Source: Tillandsia leiboldiana
Lineage: Eukaryota; Streptophyta; Magnoliopsida; Poales; Bromeliaceae
Assembly: GCA_029204045.2 (NCBI GenBank)
Contig: CM055063.1
Span: 27,039,721-27,103,720, forward strand
Reading direction: 5' to 3'
Length of the DNA stretch: 64,000 bases
The notes below the pieces were generated by a model. The model had not been told where the DNA came from and made no database searches. It was given only the letters and a program-made list of their open reading frames with translations. Position numbers and translations under genes: made by a program. Positions 52,553 to 63,870 of the stretch are shown here, piece by piece (position 1 is the stretch's first letter; every line of letters starts with the position of its first letter).

Positions 52553-53282
52553 TTTGAATGCTTGCTTGGTAGCTGTTATTGTAGGCGAATTCCACGAGGG
52601 GTAGGTAGCACGACCATCCCTCACCCAAGTCAAGCACGCAAGCTCGGAGCATATCTTCGAGAATCTGGATTACCCGTTCCGATTGTCCGTCAGTCTGCGG
52701 GTGGAAAGCCGTGCTGAATTGTAGTTTGATCCCCATTGCCCGCTGTAGGCTCCGCCAAAAATTCGACACAAAACGTGTGTCTCTATCAGAAGTTATCGAC
52801 GCTGGTACTCCGTGCAACCTTACCACCTCGTCGATGTAGGTTTGCGCCTACCGGTCTTGGGTCCATGTCGTATGGATGGGCAGAAAATGAGCCGATTTCG
52901 TCAAGCAATCCACTATAACCCATATCGCGTCGTGTCCTTATTGCGATCGAGGAAAATCAGTTACGAAGTCCATGGTAATCCATTCCCATTTTCATTCCGG
53001 TATGGGCAATGGTTGTAGTTTCTCCGCCGGACACTGGTGTTCAGCTTTCACTTGTTGGCATACCAAACAATGCGCCACAAATTGCGTCACGTCCCCCTTC
53101 AATTTAGGCCACCAAAGGATCTGCGTAAGGTCTTTATACATCTTCGTACCACCGGGATGCGCAGTGTAGGGAGCACTATGCGCTTCCGTCAGAATTTCTT
53201 TCTTTATTTCTGGTACATCGGGCACACAAATTCGTCCCCGGAACCTTATTGCGTTATCCGAGCCAATCATAAAATCGCCCCC
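52553..53282 (-). pseudogene. pol: G2 integrase, zinc-binding and catalytic parts, with stops
   Basis: It follows RNase H in the same minus-strand frame after a TAG at 53283-53285. The HHCC zinc-binding part is present (HSAPYTAHPGG ... HCLVCQQVK). The catalytic core has the first Asp in WVIVDCLTK, the second in ITSDRDTRF and the Glu in TDGQSERVIQ, so DDE residues are intact. Further in-frame stops occur: TGA at 52992-52994, TAA near 52939 and TAG near 52850. It ends at the deletion junction after NNSYQASIQM. The enzyme would insert element DNA into the chromosome; this copy cannot be made. Confidence 0.85.
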
Positions 53283-54911
53283 CTATTCCGAGGATATTCT
53301 GTCCCGCACAAGTTGCAACTGTGAATCCGTTGACTGGCCTTTCAAGATCCTCTCGATCAAAGTAGGCTTCACTACTAAGGACAGGAGTTGCGTAACCGTA
53401 CCCGCCGGCACTACCTCCAGTCTCAGTTGCGAGAACTCCGCAATTAGACGATTCTGTTGGGTAAAGGTGCTCATCGTCGTTTCTCCCGTCTGTCCCTTCC
53501 GGCTTAAGGCGTCGGCCACCACATTTGCCTTTCCGGGGTGGCAATGGATAGACAAATCGTAGTCTTTCAGTAGCTCCAGCCATCGCCTTTGCCGTAAATT
53601 CAACTCCTTTTGTGTGAACAAGTACTTAAGGCTCTGGTGATCGGAAAACACATTGCAGTGCGCACCGTAAAGATAGTGCCTCCAGAGCTTTAGAGCAAAC
53701 ACGACTACTGTGAGCTCCAAGTCGTGTGTAGGGTAGTTCTGCTGGTATTTCTTGAGCTGTCTTGATGCGTAGGCTATGACCTTCCCTTGCTGCATTAGTA
53801 CGCTTCCAAGACCGCTTCGTGATGCGTCGCAATAGATCTCATAGTCCTCTCCGGGCTTCGGCAATGTGAGCACTGGCTCCCGTGTTAGCCTGTTCTTGAG
53901 TTCCTCGAAGCTTTTCTGGCATTGAGCCATCCAGATGAATTTCTTCCCTTTCTGGGTTAATCGATTTAGGGGAGTGGCTATCTTTGAGAAACCTTCCACG
54001 AAGCGTCTATAGTACCCTGCCAGTCCTAGGAAACTCCGGATCTCCGTTACCGTTGTTGGCCGGGCCCAGTTGGTCACGGATTCTACTTTCCTCGGGTCCA
54101 CCGCTATTCTCGACGCTGAGACTATGTGCCCCAAAAAGTCTACCTCGCGGAGCCAGAACTCACACTTCTTGAGTTTGGCATACAATTTCTGGTCCCGGAG
54201 GGTCTGGAGGATTACTCGCAAGTGTTCCTCGTGCTCTTTGTCTGTGCGAGAGTAGATGAGGATGTCATCGATAAAGACCACCACGAATTGGTCCAGGAAG
54301 GGTTTAAAAATCCTATTCATCATATCCATGAACACCGCTGGGGCGTTGGTAAGCCCAAACGGCATTACCGTAAACTCGTAGTGGCCATAACGAGTCCGAA
54401 AGGCTGTTTTCGGTATATCTTCACCTCTAATTCTAAGCTGGTGGTAGCCAGACTGGAGGTCGATCTTTGAGAACACCGTCGCTCCTTGCAGTTGGTCGAA
54501 CAGGTCGTCAATACGTGGCAAGGGATATTTGTTCTTTACCGTAACCTTGTTTATCTCCCGATAATCTATGCACAGGCGTAAGCTCCCATCCTTCTTTCTT
54601 ACAAAAAGTACAGGCGCACCCCACGGCGACACGCTCGGTCTGATGAAACCCTTATCCAGGAGGTTTTCCAGTTGTGCCTTAAGTTCCCTCAATTCGGCGA
54701 AGGCCATTCTGTACGGCGCCTTCGTGATGGGTTGCGTGCCCGGAATAAGTTCGATAGAGAAGTCGATCTCACGCCCGGACGGCATCCCCGGAAGTTCAGT
54801 CGGGAAAACATCCGGAAAATCCCTTACGACTGCAATGTCGGAGAGCGAAGAGGTGGGTCGTGTCGCCAAGTCCACCGAGGCTAAGTAAGCCACGCACCCG
54901 CCTTCCATCAT
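53283..54911 (-). CDS. pol: G2 reverse transcriptase and RNase H (open reading frame)
   Basis: 542 open codons between two in-frame stops, so an intact piece of a broken polyprotein. RT blocks: SPWGAPVLFVRKKDG (about 95-109), DLQSGYHQLR (151-160), active site VFIDDIL at about 212-218, then FLGHIVS. RNase H begins near 355 with IYCDASRSGLG (Asp 362) and includes DHQSLKYLF and NVVADALSR. RT followed by RNase H and then integrase is the Gypsy order. Whether any product is made is doubtful, as stops lie on both sides. Confidence 0.85.
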   Translation of the reverse strand: MMEGGCVAYLASVDLATRPTSSLSDIAVVRDFPDVFPTELPGMPSGREIDFSIELIPGTQPITKAPYRMAFAELRELKAQLENLLDKGFIRPSVSPWGAPVLFVRKKDGSLRLCIDYREINKVTVKNKYPLPRIDDLFDQLQGATVFSKIDLQSGYHQLRIRGEDIPKTAFRTRYGHYEFTVMPFGLTNAPAVFMDMMNRIFKPFLDQFVVVFIDDILIYSRTDKEHEEHLRVILQTLRDQKLYAKLKKCEFWLREVDFLGHIVSASRIAVDPRKVESVTNWARPTTVTEIRSFLGLAGYYRRFVEGFSKIATPLNRLTQKGKKFIWMAQCQKSFEELKNRLTREPVLTLPKPGEDYEIYCDASRSGLGSVLMQQGKVIAYASRQLKKYQQNYPTHDLELTVVVFALKLWRHYLYGAHCNVFSDHQSLKYLFTQKELNLRQRRWLELLKDYDLSIHCHPGKANVVADALSRKGQTGETTMSTFTQQNRLIAEFSQLRLEVVPAGTVTQLLSLVVKPTLIERILKGQSTDSQLQLVRDRISSE

Positions 54912-55358
54912 TCAGCTAGCCCGAGATGCGGAGATGACGGTCGAAAAGAAGGTGCTCTTACACGCCAGGTACACATTCTTCAGAAGACCCGGTTCCCGTA
55001 GTTGCACTTGACGTTTCTCACAGTCAATTTCTGCCTGGTGTTTAGTAAGCCAATCCATTCCTAGAACTATGTCGAACTCTTTCAACGGAATGACCACCAA
55101 GTTCCAAGGGCAAGCTAGCCTTTCCAACCTTATCGGGCAGGAGGGCACAAAGCTAACCGCCTCAATAGGCCCCCCAGGGGTCTGGACGGTCATAAGGTTG
55201 CTTAGGGGTTTCGTTTCTAGATCATGGGCGTGGGCGAATGTACGGGATACGAAGGAGCGGGATGCTCCAGTGTCAAATAAAGTTCTTGCTTGAGAGTCAG
55301 AAATCAGAGTAGTACCTGCCACCATGTCCTCCGGTGGGTCCGCCCCTTGATGATTCAT
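54912..55358 (-). pseudogene. pol: G2 aspartic protease
   Basis: 149 codons in the same frame as RT, separated from it by one TGA at 54912-54914. Active-site LFDTGAS at residues 27-33 with the usual GMDWL block (near 100) of Gypsy proteases. The gag/protease boundary is abnormal: the frame changes at 55355-55358 and the zinc-knuckle part of gag is missing. Confidence 0.8.
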
Positions 55359-56296
55359 AGAGTAGATTCTCCCTCCCGTCGGGCGCGCGTAACTGCAAAT
55401 CCGCGCTCCACAATGGTGGCCCTGTCCACCACCTTTTGGAAGGTGTGAAGATCTGCTGCTTGCACAACTTCAAAGATATTGCTCCGCAATCCGTCCACAA
55501 AAAGGCGGGCTTTGTGAGATTCGTCTTTTATGACAAAGGGGACACAGTTGGCCAATCTCACAAATTCCCGTTGGTACTCCATAACGGACCGGTTCCCTTG
55601 TTTGATGTGTTTTAGGTCGTCCTCCATTTTCTACTTGACACTATTGGAGAAGAATGCCCCGAACAACTCCTCTCTGAACGTGGACCATGATGGTAGGGCG
55701 TTGCCCTTCAAGGGGTCCGGGCGCACCGTTTTCCACCATATCCGGGCGTTTCCCTCGAGACAGTGAACTGCTAAGGGGACTCGTTCGTGATCCTCCATCA
55801 TCAGGTCCTCGAAAAGTTTCTCCATGGTGTCCACTAATTTCTCCACCACCCAGGGGTCAGTCGTCTCTCCCTCGAAAATAGGTGGGTCGTGCTTTTTGAA
55901 TTCTGCCAAATTTGCTCTCACCCTGTCCCGTTCAATCCGATGGGTAGAAGCCTCCCCCGAGGCGGGTCCCGAAGCTGTTGGGCTTGGCGTGACTGAAGGT
56001 GCCGTCCGTTGATCTATTGATACACCGGTAGTCGCGGTCTGGGGAGGGGCGGCCGCAGTCTCGCCGTCCGTCCCTAATGGTCTTGTTATAGCTGCGGTTG
56101 ATCCGGGTGGCGGAACCTGGGCACCCTCCACTGGCACGGCCGGCTGCTGTTGTGTCAACTGATGTGCGTGTTCCGTGAGGGTCGATAATTGCCCGGCCAT
56201 CTCTCGTAGCTGCTGGCGGAGCAGTTCACCCTCCGTGGTTGTCGGGGTCGCACCATCTGCTCCGGCGTCGTCCGTCGACGATATGGTCCGTGCCAT
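55355..56296 (-). pseudogene. gag: G2 gag (capsid), one in-frame stop, no zinc knuckle
   Basis: Start chosen at the ATG at 56296 (MARTISSTDD), the usual Tekay-like beginning, although the frame is open upstream. Capsid signature: a block ending in IWWKTVRP, then FREELFGAFF. A TAG at 55631-55633 interrupts just after FFSNSVK; the frame continues with DDLKHIKQGN and MEYQREFVRLANCVPF and stops at 55355. The expected CCHC knuckle between capsid and protease is not present, so RNA binding would be impaired even without the stop. Confidence 0.8.
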
Positions 56297-56520
56297 TCTC
56301 CTTTGTACACAAAGAAACCGCGTTAACCCTAGGTTTAAATGGTCTAGCACCTTGACCTACGAACACTGGGACTCTATCCCTTTTTCCCGCACTCACGCTC
56401 GTACTCTATGCACCCAAACCTTGGTTATCACATTGGTTAGTTGCTAGTGGCATTGCCCTCTGTGGATGTTGGACACCGACTACCGTGGTTAAAGTCGTTT
56501 TTCTCTGATACCATATAATC
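56297..56520 (-). other. G2 leader and primer-binding site
   Basis: The minus strand has TGGTATCAGAG at 56513-56503, seven bases after the LTR end at 56521. The remaining 200 bases are the untranslated leader to gag. Confidence 0.8.
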
Positions 56521-59051
56521 TGTCATGCCCCAGGGGTTCTCAGTGAGCGGAAGAAAACGTGTATATTTTTTTTTTTGAAATAACCTCGCCCACCGGTGGG
56601 CGCCAGACCCGCCACATATACAAATTCACCCCACAAACGGACGGAGTCTCCTTTGTATATGCACGGCGTCTCGATTTCAACACATACTTTAACCATGCAG
56701 TCACAATGAAATCAAAAGGAGAGATCACACTTAATCATAACTATAATTACTACAACAAGATTGAAAGGATAAATCCAAAGGTTTGAAAAACAGTGTCCAC
56801 ACGACACCCGGTTTTAAAAACGTTTTCGCAATCTCTTTTAGGCGGCAACATAACTTGAAAGGAAAAATCCACGGGTTTGGAAAGCAGTGCCCACACGACA
56901 CTTAGTTTGAAAACGTTTTTGAAACCATTTTGCTATTTGAAAACACGCCGCATACAAGTCTAAGATAAACACAATAAAAGATGTCACCACTAAGTCAGGA
57001 TCTCAACCCAACATCCACATTATTCCACTAACAAGTAAACACTAGCTTACTAACCAAAAGCAATAGAGAGATAACCGGAAGTAAATAAGACGTTCGTCGG
57101 CCTCAAACGGCTAAGGTCCTCTAAACGCTGTCTCATCGTCGTCCCGGTTTCCACCCCAATTCGGACCAGTCACAGTGTGGGGAGTTAGTGACAAATAAAG
57201 TAGATGAAAACAGGTGAATGCTATAAAAACTGTAATGAACAAATCGATACACCAGAGCATTCCACTTCCCCCTCAAGAATCACCATATCGACTGTTTAGT
57301 CAAAACGAAACAAGTGCCGGGAGGTCTAAGGACCCCCGGCGAAGGTACACTTTGCTCGCAATTTGATGCCTCCAACCCCTCCACGTACTTGTGCAGCACC
57401 TTAAGTAATCCGCGAGGGGTCCCCACTACGTCACCTTGTGGGGTACACGGGTCAACGTACCATCTTTCCAGAAAAATACACCCTGTGCGGAGGCCAGACC
57501 GCCGGTGTGCGTGTAAGCAATCTTGAGCATAAATGCCGAAACCGGTGTGTAACAAAGCACTGCGACATTAGTCGCCACAGTTAGAGTTAAAAGAGCGGGA
57601 TTCTCATCCAATGGGGTTAGACAGTTCACAAAATATACGTCTACTTTATTTTCACAAGATACGACGGGAACGACCATACACCGAAATGTAATAAAGTACC
57701 CACCTCCAATCGCGTCGACCGGAACACTGAAAATCGACCCGTACCTTCGGACGACACCCGGACCAAAAAGAAAGTCCCCCAACAGGGCATAACAGGTAAG
57801 ATACGACTCTCATAAGGAAAACACGACTCCGAAAGCAGAAACAAAAGGGCTAACGACTCGCGGTGGCGACGAAGCCGCCCCCCCCCCCCCCCCCCCCCCC
57901 CCCGCGCGCGACACGCCAGCCGCGTGCGGTGCAGCCGCGCGGGCGCCTGCCCCGCGCAGGCTCCAGCCCCGCGCGGGCACCAGCCTCGCGCGGCATGCGC
58001 ACGCCGAGTGCGGTGCGGCTGCGCGGGCACTTGCCTCGCGCGGCGCCGCACGCGGTGTGGCCGCGCTGGCACCTGCGCTGAGTGCTGTGCGGCAGCGCGG
58101 GTCCCTGCCCCGCGCGGCGCCGCACAAGGTGCGGCCGCGCGGGCGCCTGCCCCACGCGGCGCGCGCGCCGCGTGCGGTGCAGCCGTGCGGGTGCCAGCCC
58201 CGCGCGGTGCTGCACACAGTGCGGCCGTGCGGGTACCAGCCTCGCGCGGCGCTGCCCGCATTGCTGCCGCACGGGCACTAACCCCGCGCGGCACCGCACG
58301 CGGTGCGGCCGCGCGGTACCCTATGGTTTCGCGGCCCGCGTGCAGTGCGGTGCGGCGGCGACGACGGCGATAAGAGCAACAAGAACGGCGAAAGACCCAC
58401 AAATGCCAAAATCTAGAATGATGAAATCGTAAAAATAACGGCGCTAACCTCGATCTATTGGGGATGATGATCCGATCTCGTTCTTCGCGGCGCTAAGGAT
58501 CCGGATCCACTCCCCGTAGATGTGGCGTCTCGTTCTCCGTTCTCCGGCACGTTGATCGGGAACGATCGGGTTCCTCCGCTTTTTCCTTCTCTTTTTCTTT
58601 TTCCTCCGGTTAGGGTTGTCTTTTCTTTTCTTTCTTTTTTTTTTCTCTTTTCTCTCTTTTCTCTCCGGCTAGGGTTTTCTCTTTTCTTTCGGCAAAACAG
58701 ATTTCTCCCTTTGTACGTACGTTAAAACCCACATCCGGATATTTATTATTAAAAATAAATATCTATTCCCACGAGATAATTCCACAATTCCTCGAAAAGC
58801 ATGCCAGATCTTTAGCACGGATTCCGATGCACACTACAGTTACCGCGACCTTCAAAACCCCATTCCGGAGAATCCGTAAGTCGGATTTTAGATCCGAGTG
58901 CACCGCCGTTTATCGTTTTTCGAGCTCTGTCATAGAAAAATACCCACACCGCATGATAGTCAACTTAAGAAAACTCGATAATTCGATTTTCCCTTACATG
59001 TAATTTATTAGCAAGAGGGTAAAACGATACACAAAAAGTCGTGATATTACA
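56521..59051 (-). repeat. G2 5' LTR
   Basis: 2531 bp, matching 41433-43974 with scattered substitutions and indels, so G2 is clearly older than C1. It contains a C run of 26 (57878-57903) where the 3' LTR has 6 C, and a shortened GC-rich minisatellite (57905-58320). Confidence 0.9.
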
Positions 59052-60358
59052 GGTAGTTGAGGTTAGATCTTGTTCTAGTGTCGGGAGCCGTATGGATCGT
59101 CGGTGGTCCTGGGTCGTCGAGTGTTCTCCGACCAATTTCATTAGCAGTTGAGTTCGCGATAGCGTGGGGATTTGTGGTAGCAGGACCTTGAACCCAGAAT
59201 GTTTCATTTTTGGACACACATGATTTCGGTAAACCAATATTTTCTTTCCGAATTTCGAAGGGTCGCCAGAACCTATTCTTGTTTGATTAAGATGAAGGCA
59301 CTAGCCCTTCGGGGTTTGAAAATTAAAACTTATTTCAACTGATTTTCTTAAATACTAAAATTTATTAAAATGGATTTACTCAAATCAAGAAGGTTTTCTA
59401 AAAAGAAGCTAACTTTTGTCCTCACTCGAAGAGGGTTTGAGTGAAAATGGTTTTCAGAAATAAATATCATCTTTTCATATAAATCTCCTCACCCGAAGAG
59501 GGTTCGAGTGATTTGGGTTCTAAGAGTTATTTTCATATTTGGGTCGAAACCTATGGGAGGCTGTGCTTGGAGTCTGTTCTTGTTTGATTAGGGTTGTAGG
59601 CACCGGTCTTTTGGAATTTTTGGACCCTTCATTGTTGTTAGCTGTTGAGTTGGTGAGTGATCCAGGGTCGTTGAGTGTTTTCCGGCCTGTGTTATGAGTT
59701 GATTGGGTTTGTGAGTTTTCCGATCTGGTTGATCGTGGATTTGGACTATAGCCTGCATGTGGTACTGTTGTGATACTTGATGCCGCGTTGTTTTTCCTCA
59801 GTGGGGTCTTGAGATGTCACTCCGGATGCGATGGTGGGCCTGTTCAGGCAGTTTCACGCAATTGTTATGATAGTCTGTTGGGACGCCCTACGTAAATCCT
59901 ACCCAGAGGGGATGGTGGTGGTAGGCAAGCGCAGGCTTGACTGGACCCTATGTGGCATTCATTACGATTGGGTCGATTGAGCACCTCGAGTTCTAGTAGT
60001 TGCATATTATCATCTGTTTCACCCATTGAGCATCGTAGATAGAGGCATAATAGCTGTAGATTTCTTTCCGGCTTATCCCCTTTCCTATTACAGTAGTTCT
60101 GTTATCTTATGCCTCTAGTAGACTTAGTGGGCGGACCGTTGGGCTTGGAGACGGTACTCACTGAGAACTACCTATTTGGGCATTTTCGTTGAGTGATAGA
60201 AGTGGTTTCACGCAAAACGGACACCGAATTTGGATTTAGTGTGAAAAAACGTTCGAAATCGATTATTTGGATGCATTTTTCTGTATCCAGACGCCCGAAA
60301 ATGGACAGCTGAAAGCTTTTACTGAAATTCGGGTGCACGGGGGAGCTGTGGACTGGGG

Positions 60359-60381
60359 GACACGTGGCGGCTCCCCATTGG
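60359..60381 (+). promoter_or_regulatory. G-box/CCAAT module in S4
   Basis: CACGTGGC (60361) with CCCCATTGG (60373-60381), the same spacing as in S1 and S2; further CACGTGGC copies follow near 60397, 60519 and 60642. Confidence 0.5.
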
Positions 60382-60768
60382 CGCGCTTTGGACACGTGGC
60401 AGCACCGGAGTGGTGGGCGCATCAGGCGCGGCACGCGCAGAGCGGCAACCCAGGCGGGGGACACGCGGCAGCGTGTGGGCAGGCGGAGCAGTGCGAGCGC
60501 CGAGAGGATAGGGCGCGCCACGTGGCGGCCCCTCATTCGCCGAGCGCGATCGCGCTGTTGGGCCGCAATTGGATGAGGGTGCCACATGGCGGCCGCTGAT
60601 TGGCGAGGCCGTTGACCGCGGGCGCTGGCGTGGATGGGCGACACGTGGCTTGATCGGACGGCCGTGGTTGATTCGGGTGCTCCTCGCAGCCGCTTCTTCA
60701 GGAGATTCGGACGCCTAAAAATGTACCCAGAGCCTGAATTCTAGGGATTTTTTAAGGATCTTTTGGGT

Positions 60769-60776
60769 TATAAAAA
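60769..60776 (+). promoter_or_regulatory. TATA box of S4
   Basis: TATAAAAA within GGGTTATAAAAAGGGC, followed by a CT-rich segment. About 3.1 kb of LTR follows it, a very long leader. Confidence 0.6.
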
Positions 60777-63700
60777 GGGCTTTTCTCCTCCATTTCATAG
60801 TTTTTGGAACCTAATTTTTTGGAGGATTTTTACAAAGCTTCTTCCCCCAATTCTTCTTCATCTCCACCACCATTGAAGGACTTTGGGAGAGCTTCTACAC
60901 CACCTTTAGCCAAGCTTGAAGAAGAAGATCCATTGAAGCATTTTGAGCTATTTTCATCATATTTCAGTGCAGAGGCTCTACAGAGCTCATTTCTTAGAGT
61001 TTTTGGGTGATTTTTGGTTTGGCATCTTCCCGAGAGGCAGGCCTACAACTTTGATATTTACCACTTCACCTGGATCTTGAGTTTTCATGTGGTGTTATGC
61101 CATATTTGGGACCCTTGTGCACAGCCTGAAAGTTTTGGACATCCCTTTGTATTTTCCATCTTATGGACGGTAGGATTGGAGTTTCGAGTTGATTTTTGTG
61201 GAAAAATCTTCAGGACTTGAAGCTCTATAACTTTGGTATGTACCACTTCACCTAGATTTGGAGTTTTTTTGGAGTTTAGTTACCATCTTTGGAGTTTTTG
61301 TGCACAGATCCGCTGTTTGGATAGTTCATAGTATTTATGGAATTTCTCTTTGATTTGTGCATGGATTTTGGTGTTCTTTAGCTTATTTTGCATCTCCTCT
61401 CGAAGAGAAATCCATTGGTATCTTGCTTGCTGGATTTGAAGTTCGTTTTCCCTGGTAACTTTAATGATCTTTCAATCCCTGTGTTAAGGTTTACAGCAGT
61501 TCACTATTTTGAATTTTGTGTTGATGAAAAAAGCTTGGGATGCAGATTTTTTGATGAGTTTTTCATTATTTTCGAGATTTTAAAGTTCCAGCATCTTTTT
61601 AAGGTTAAGGTGAGCGATTCCTCTTTTAATTTCAGTGGCAAATTCCTTATGGATTGATCCCTATAATTTTTGGAAGTTGATGCTGAAATTTCAATGTGTT
61701 CTTGGGCAGTATTACACTCTTTGCTTAATTTGATTATTAAGGAGAATTAATGATGGATTTTTGAAGAGTTGGAGATGTTCATATGACAGAGGACACCTTT
61801 GATTTACTATTGAAAACTTCAATTTGAGGTATTTGGGGTTGTACATGCATTTTATGTAGCATATGTATGCTTGCTAAAATTCTAAGATTTTTGCGCAGCG
61901 GTTGTTGTTTTCACGATTGCGACCAATCCGGGTGGTGGATTTGGCTGATTCTTGCTGCATTGGATTCCTAAGAGGCTGAGAATTCTACACGCCAAATTTC
62001 AGCCCGATCGGACATCGGACAAGTTTCAGGTGGGTTGGATTTTCCTCCAAAATTAGTGGGCGGCTTCCTAATTCTATTGTGTGATAAGCATGCATGATAA
62101 GTTCGTGGTTTACTTGTTGAATGAGAGCATGCGTGTCTTGGTTGTACTCCTTGTTAATTGGAAGCAAGCATGATAAGAATGGCATACTATATATTGAATG
62201 AGAGCATACATGTTTAAGTTAGTGATTTATATTGGTTGGGATGCATGTATAATTAAGTTGGTGGTATACTTGTTGAATGAGATAAATGCATGCTATGGTT
62301 AGTGGTTTATGTATTGATCAAGATGAATGCATGCTAGAGTAAGTGGTTTGAGTATTGGTTACGTTGGATGTTAAATTGTGGAACCTTGACTAGCACCCCG
62401 TCATATGTTTGCATGTATTAACCAGACTATTAGAAAACTCTTACTTGGGCTAGCTTCTTTTATACTTTAGTCTTCCTACACAGTGCATATTTATTTTTCT
62501 CGACTTAGAGATTCTCCTCGCCCGGGTAGTGGGCCGAGTGGTCGGGATAGTGTAGGACGCATGTTGCACTCGTGCCGGGGGGCCGAGTGGAGTCTAGTGG
62601 TTGAAGTTAGTTTGGTGCTAGTGTCGGGAACCGTTTGGGATGACGGTGATCCCTGAGTCGTTGGTTTTTCCTCTGATTAGTCTGGCCACTGAGTTGTGGC
62701 AGTGTTGATCTTATGATAGCAGGACCTTGAACCCAGAATATTTTTGGACACACATGATTTTCATAAACCAATGTTTTTCTTCAAAATTTCGAGAGGCGCC
62801 GGAGCCCGTTCTTATTTGATTAGGGCGAAGGCACTAGTCCTTCGGGGTTGGGAAATAAAATTTGTTTTTAACTGATTTTCATAAAGAACCAAACTTTACT
62901 AAAATTGGGTTTCCTCAAATCAAGCTAGTTTCCTAAAAGGAAGTTACATTTTGTCCTCACTTAGAGAGTTGTCGAGTGAAATGGTTTTCAGAAACAAATG
63001 TCATCTTTTTATACAAACCTCCTCACCCCGACGAGGGTTCGAGTAATCTGGGTTCTAAGGGCTGCCTCCTTGTTTGGGTCGAGAGCTACGGGAGGCTGTG
63101 CTTGGAACATATTCTTGTCTGATTAGGGTTGTAGGCGTCAGTTTTTCAGAATTCTTGGTCCCGTCGTCGTTACTAGCGGTTGAGTTGGGTTCTGATCTTT
63201 GGCCGGTAAGTGTTCCAGTCGGTGTTGTTAGTCGATTGGGTTTGATGTGGGGCCGATGAGTGTTCCGGCCAGCGTAGTTAGTTGTTTTGGGTTTGCGAGT
63301 TTTCCGATCTGTTTGATCGTGGTCTTTGATTACAACCTGCATGTGCTACAGTTATGGTTCTCGATTTTGCATTATTCTACTTTCCTCGTGCGGGTAGCTA
63401 TCCTCGAGTGTCTCTCCGGAGTAGGCGATTAATATATCGGCCAGTGAGTACGGACAGTGAGTGTCGGTTAGTTACTTGAGTATGATGGTTCGTTAGAACG
63501 CCCTACGTAATTCCTGCCCACTATGTGGGAGATCGTTGTAGATGAGCGTATATTAGTCCTTTAGGACACCCTACGTAATTCCTTCCCACCATGTGGGAGG
63601 GGGTTGTAGGCCCACCATGTGGGAGGGGGTTGTAGGCGAGCGCAGGCTTGATTGGCCTTTTTGGCAGCCTTTACGATTGGGTTGAGTTGGGTACCTCGAG

Positions 63701-63870
63701 TTAGAATGGTTGCATATTATTATCTGTTTCATCCATTGAGCATCGTAGATAGAGGCATGATAGCTGTATATTTCTTTCCAGCTTATCTATTCTTGTTTAC
63801 AGTTTTTTCATTATCTTATGCCTCTAGTAGATTTAGTGGACAGACCGTTGGGCGTGGAGACGGTATCCAC

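Larger units (their letters stand above)
41433..59051 (-). mobile_element. Full-length Gypsy chromovirus G2 (Tekay-like) with nested insertions
   Basis: LTRs at 41433-43974 (3') and 56521-59051 (5'), minus strand TGTAATATCACG...GGGCATGACA, with perfect TSD GGTAG (41428-41432 and 59052-59056). Between them on the minus strand: primer site, gag, protease, RT/RNase H, integrase and a chromodomain-like end. A chromodomain after integrase defines plant chromoviruses; the LTR size and organisation suit the Tekay clade, though placement needs a tree. Net length without the nested 44333-52552 block is about 9.4 kb. Several in-frame stops and a 330-bp deletion in integrase make it defective. Confidence 0.9.
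39671..60170 (+). mobile_element. LTR S3, split by G2 and truncated on the right
   Basis: Starts TGTGGTGACCCG at 39671. It is interrupted by G2 (41433-59051), resumes at 59057 after one TSD copy, and stops at 60170 inside the shared stem-loop, where S4-type sequence begins. Net length about 2.9 kb. It carries an 18-bp palindrome and TATA box (40178-40240), core motifs at 59275 and 59576 and the CCTACGTAA / GCGCAGGCTTGACTGG blocks (59885-59945). Family: same broad Gypsy LTR group as S2 and S4. Confidence 0.75.
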
